A stretch of 7,423 nt of DNA. Source: Methyloprofundus sp. (lineage in GTDB: Bacteria; Pseudomonadota; Gammaproteobacteria; Methylococcales; Methylomonadaceae). Each line of letters begins with the position of its first letter. Position 1 is the stretch's first letter. Where the stretch lies: positions 1 to 7,423 of the forward strand of contig JAUXBW010000115.1 in assembly GCA_030619185.1 (NCBI GenBank), read 5' to 3'. The position numbers were made by a program, and so were the translations under genes. The notes beneath the pieces were generated by a model that was not told where the DNA came from, made no database searches, and was given only the letters and a program-made list of their open reading frames with translations. Positions 4,796 through 7,423 of this stretch are shown one piece after another.

Positions 4796-7423
4796 ATGCT
4801 TAAAATCCTAGGTACTTCTGCGTTATCACAATTTAGAGTTCAAAAATTATTAGTTGATTTACAAGAGATAGAGCCTTCTATAAGCTATCTTTCAGCGCGT
4901 TTTATGCATTTTGTTGATACAGAAAATGAACTGGGTGTTGAAGACAAGGAGGTTTTACTTAAATTATTAGACTATGGTACAGAAGCGAAAATTTCTGATG
5001 CCCAAGAGGGCGTAACATACTGGGTGGTACCCCGCCCGGGAACAATCTCACCCTGGTCGAGTAAGGCCACAGAAATTGCTCAACGCTGCGGTCTCAGTAT
5101 AGAACGTCTTGAGCGTGGTGTTGAATATACAATTAACACAGCTGAAGTTGATCTGGATAAGCAACTGGCTATCCAGGCTTTACTACACGACCGCATGACG
5201 CAGGCAGTTGTCAGTGATAGTGCTCAGCTAGATTTATTTGCCCATCATCAACCACAACCTTTAGCTACGGTTGACATTATTGAGCAGGGGCGTGATGCTT
5301 TAGTGCAGGCTAATAGCGATTTGGGTATGGCTTTGTCGGATGATGAAATCGACTATTTAAGCGATAGTTTTAAAACATTGGGCCGTAATCCTAGTGATGT
5401 AGAACTGATGATGTTTGCCCAGGCAAATTCAGAACATTGTCGACATAAGATTTTTAATGCCAGCTGGACTATTGATGGTGTTGATGAAGCAAAATCTTTA
5501 TTCGGCATGATTCGTAATACTGCCGAGAAAAACCCGGATGGTATTTTATCGGCTTACAGTGATAATGCCTCAGTAGCAGCAGGCTCAAATACAGATGTCT
5601 TTATTCGTAACCCGCATACCGGTGAATATAGCTATACTCGTGAAGATGCACATTTATTAATGAAAGTGGAAACCCACAATCACCCGACTGCGATTTCGCC
5701 CTACTCTGGTGCGGCAACGGGTTCCGGTGGTGAAATTCGTGATGAGGGTGCAACTGGGCGAGGTTCTGCGACTAAAGCCGGATTAACTGGGTTTACTGTG
5801 TCACATCTAAAAATTCCTGGCTTAAAGCAGCCCTGGGAAACTGATCATGGTAAACCAGAACGTATTGCATCTGCCTTAGATATTATGCTTAATGGGCCAG
5901 TAGGTGGTGCCGCATTTAATAATGAATTTGGCCGACCTAATATTGCCGGTTATTTTCGCAGCTTTGAGCAGACTGTAGAAGGCAGTGCTGGCAATCAATT
6001 ACGCGGCTATCACAAGCCGATTATGATCGCAGGTGGCATGGGTAATATTCGCCCTATGCTGGTGGACAAACATAAAATTCCTGCAGGCTCCTTGATTATT
6101 ATTTTAGGTGGCCCGGCTATGTTAATTGGTTTAGGCGGTAGCGCGGCTTCTTCACAAGCCTCAGGTGAAAGTGCGGCAGAACTGGACTTTGCCTCGGTAC
6201 AACGGGAAAATCCAGAAATGGAGCGTCGTTGTCAGGAGGTTATTAACCACTGTAATGCCTTAGGCGATGATACACCCGTTGTTTCAATCCACGATATAGG
6301 CGCAGGTGGCTTGTCGAATGCCGTACCGGAAATTATCCACGATTGCGAGCAGGGTGGTCGTTTTGAACTGCGTAAGGTGAATAATGATGATAAAGGCATG
6401 TCTCCGATGCAAATCTGGTGCAATGAAGCGCAAGAGCGTTATGTGGTTGCTATCAAACCTGAAGCACTAACACTGTTTGAATCTTTCTGTGCGCGTGAAC
6501 ATTGTCTGTATGCCGTTATCGGTGAAGCAACTGATGAACAGCATTTAACACTGACCGATGAATTATTTAGCAACAAGCCCGTTGATTTACCTATGTCAGT
6601 TTTATTTGGTAAATCGCCTAAATTACATCGCGATGTCACACACCTTGAAGCAGAACATAAAGCACTGGATTTTTCAGGTGTAGACATCGCAGAAGCTGTT
6701 AAACGTGTTTTAGCTTTTCCAGCGGTTGCCGATAAAAGCTTTTTAATTCATATCGGAGACCGTTCGGTTACAGGTCTAGTAGCAAGAGATCAAATGGTCG
6801 GTCCCTGGCAAGTCCCGGTCGCCGATGTGGCTGTGACCGCTTCTGGCTTTCATGCAACAACAGGTGAAGCGATGGCAATGGGAGAGCGTACACCGTTAGC
6901 GGTGGTTAATGCACCTGCGTCTGGACGGATGGCGATAGCAGAATCACTAACAAATTTGGTGGCTGCGAAAATTGAATCGCTTAATCATATAAAAATTTCT
7001 GCCAACTGGATGGCAGCGGCGGGAAGCCCTGGCGAAGATGCAGCCTTATTTGATACGGTTAAAACGGTCGGCATGGAAGTTTGCCCTGAATTGGGCATAG
7101 CAATACCCGTCGGTAAAGATTCACTATCCATGAAAACAGTCTGGAATGAAGCGGGGCGAGAGACCACCATGACCTCACCGTTATCACTCATTATTACCGC
7201 TTTTGCACCGGTGACTGATATTACCCGAACATTAACACCTGAATTAAAGAATGAAGATAGCGTATTAATATTGCTAGATTTAGGCCGGGGGAAAAACCGT
7301 TTAGGCGGCTCGGTGTTAGCACAGGTTTACCAACAAATGGGCAATGAAGTACCTGACTTAGATGAGCCCGCTTTATTTAAAGCGTTTTTCAATACCATTC
7401 AACTGCTTAATGCAGAAGATAAG
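4796..7423 (+). CDS. purL: Phosphoribosylformylglycinamidine synthase, 3' end missing
   Basis: PurL converts FGAR to FGAM using ATP and ammonia released from glutamine, the fourth step of purine synthesis, in the cytoplasm. 876 codons are open to the last base of the window. The large single-chain form has about 1,295 residues, so about 420, including the C-terminal glutaminase domain with its catalytic Cys, lie beyond the window. Visible parts are an N-terminal PurS-like domain (about 1-140, with [12 protein letters not shown]), the linker with the catalytic-histidine motif NSEHCRHK (S212-H217), the first synthase domain ([13 protein letters not shown] from 290, then [13 protein letters not shown]), the glycine-rich [11 protein letters not shown] and [10 protein letters not shown] motifs, and the second synthase half with [21 protein letters not shown] and GKDSLSMK. 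No frameshift is seen. The start is the first ATG after an in-frame stop at 4754-4756 and aligns with the E. coli N-terminus. There is no recognisable ribosome binding site ahead of it. Confidence 0.97.
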   Translation, partial: MLKILGTSALSQFRVQKLLVDLQEIEPSISYLSARFMHFVDTENELGVEDKEVLLKLLDYGTEAKISDAQEGVTYWVVPRPGTISPWSSKATEIAQRCGLSIERLERGVEYTINTAEVDLDKQLAIQALLHDRMTQAVVSDSAQLDLFAHHQPQPLATVDIIEQGRDALVQANSDLGMALSDDEIDYLSDSFKTLGRNPSDVELMMFAQANSEHCRHKIFNASWTIDGVDEAKSLFGMIRNTAEKNPDGILSAYSDNASVAAGSNTDVFIRNPHTGEYSYTREDAHLLMKVETHNHPTAISPYSGAATGSGGEIRDEGATGRGSATKAGLTGFTVSHLKIPGLKQPWETDHGKPERIASALDIMLNGPVGGAAFNNEFGRPNIAGYFRSFEQTVEGSAGNQLRGYHKPIMIAGGMGNIRPMLVDKHKIPAGSLIIILGGPAMLIGLGGSAASSQASGESAAELDFASVQRENPEMERRCQEVINHCNALGDDTPVVSIHDIGAGGLSNAVPEIIHDCEQGGRFELRKVNNDDKGMSPMQIWCNEAQERYVVAIKPEALTLFESFCAREHCLYAVIGEATDEQHLTLTDELFSNKPVDLPMSVLFGKSPKLHRDVTHLEAEHKALDFSGVDIAEAVKRVLAFPAVADKSFLIHIGDRSVTGLVARDQMVGPWQVPVADVAVTASGFHATTGEAMAMGERTPLAVVNAPASGRMAIAESLTNLVAAKIESLNHIKISANWMAAAGSPGEDAALFDTVKTVGMEVCPELGIAIPVGKDSLSMKTVWNEAGRETTMTSPLSLIITAFAPVTDITRTLTPELKNEDSVLILLDLGRGKNRLGGSVLAQVYQQMGNEVPDLDEPALFKAFFNTIQLLNAEDK

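Noticed and set aside
6232..7191. Minus-strand open frames opposite purL
   Set aside because: They lie opposite a highly conserved coding frame and show no recognisable protein motifs, so they are shadows.

Overview
The window looks like an ordinary housekeeping stretch of a gammaproteobacterial chromosome with moderately low GC. The evidence is the close similarity of PurL, DapA, RsfS and ProA to their E. coli counterparts, the dapA-bamC pair (a gammaproteobacterial arrangement), and intergenic palindromes of the REP type. The gene order and repeat families recall methanotroph-like (Methylococcales) genomes, but that is a guess from memory. All genes found are on the + strand.

Positions 1-2361 hold a tight gene run: the 3' part of proA (proline synthesis), nadD (NAD synthesis), rsfS (ribosome silencing factor) and a small secreted DUF3617 protein. 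The genes abut (proA stop directly followed by the nadD start), are 20 bases apart (nadD-rsfS) or overlap by 14 bases (rsfS-DUF3617), so they are probably co-transcribed and partly translationally coupled. The methyltransferase gene rlmH, a common neighbour after rsfS, is not in that place.

Positions 2362-2524 carry a long REP-like hairpin and a good -10 box ahead of the second unit. Positions 2525-3996 hold dapA (lysine and diaminopimelate synthesis) and a short, single-domain bamC-type lipoprotein (outer-membrane protein assembly), 20 bases apart.

Positions 3997-4795 are the accessory part. They contain a 159-bp, nearly palindromic MITE-like element with 21-bp inverted ends, a small solitary HicB-type antitoxin-like gene with no HicA beside it, a pair of TTCCCAC-type palindromes (one decayed), and a REP hairpin on the minus strand ending 24 bases before the next gene.

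Positions 4796-7423 hold the first 876 codons of purL (purine synthesis), cut off by the window end before its glutaminase domain.

I found no convincing new biological system. The points most worth a second look are the small palindromic elements that fill the gaps between gene groups, the orphan hicB among them, and the DUF3617 gene overlapping rsfS.
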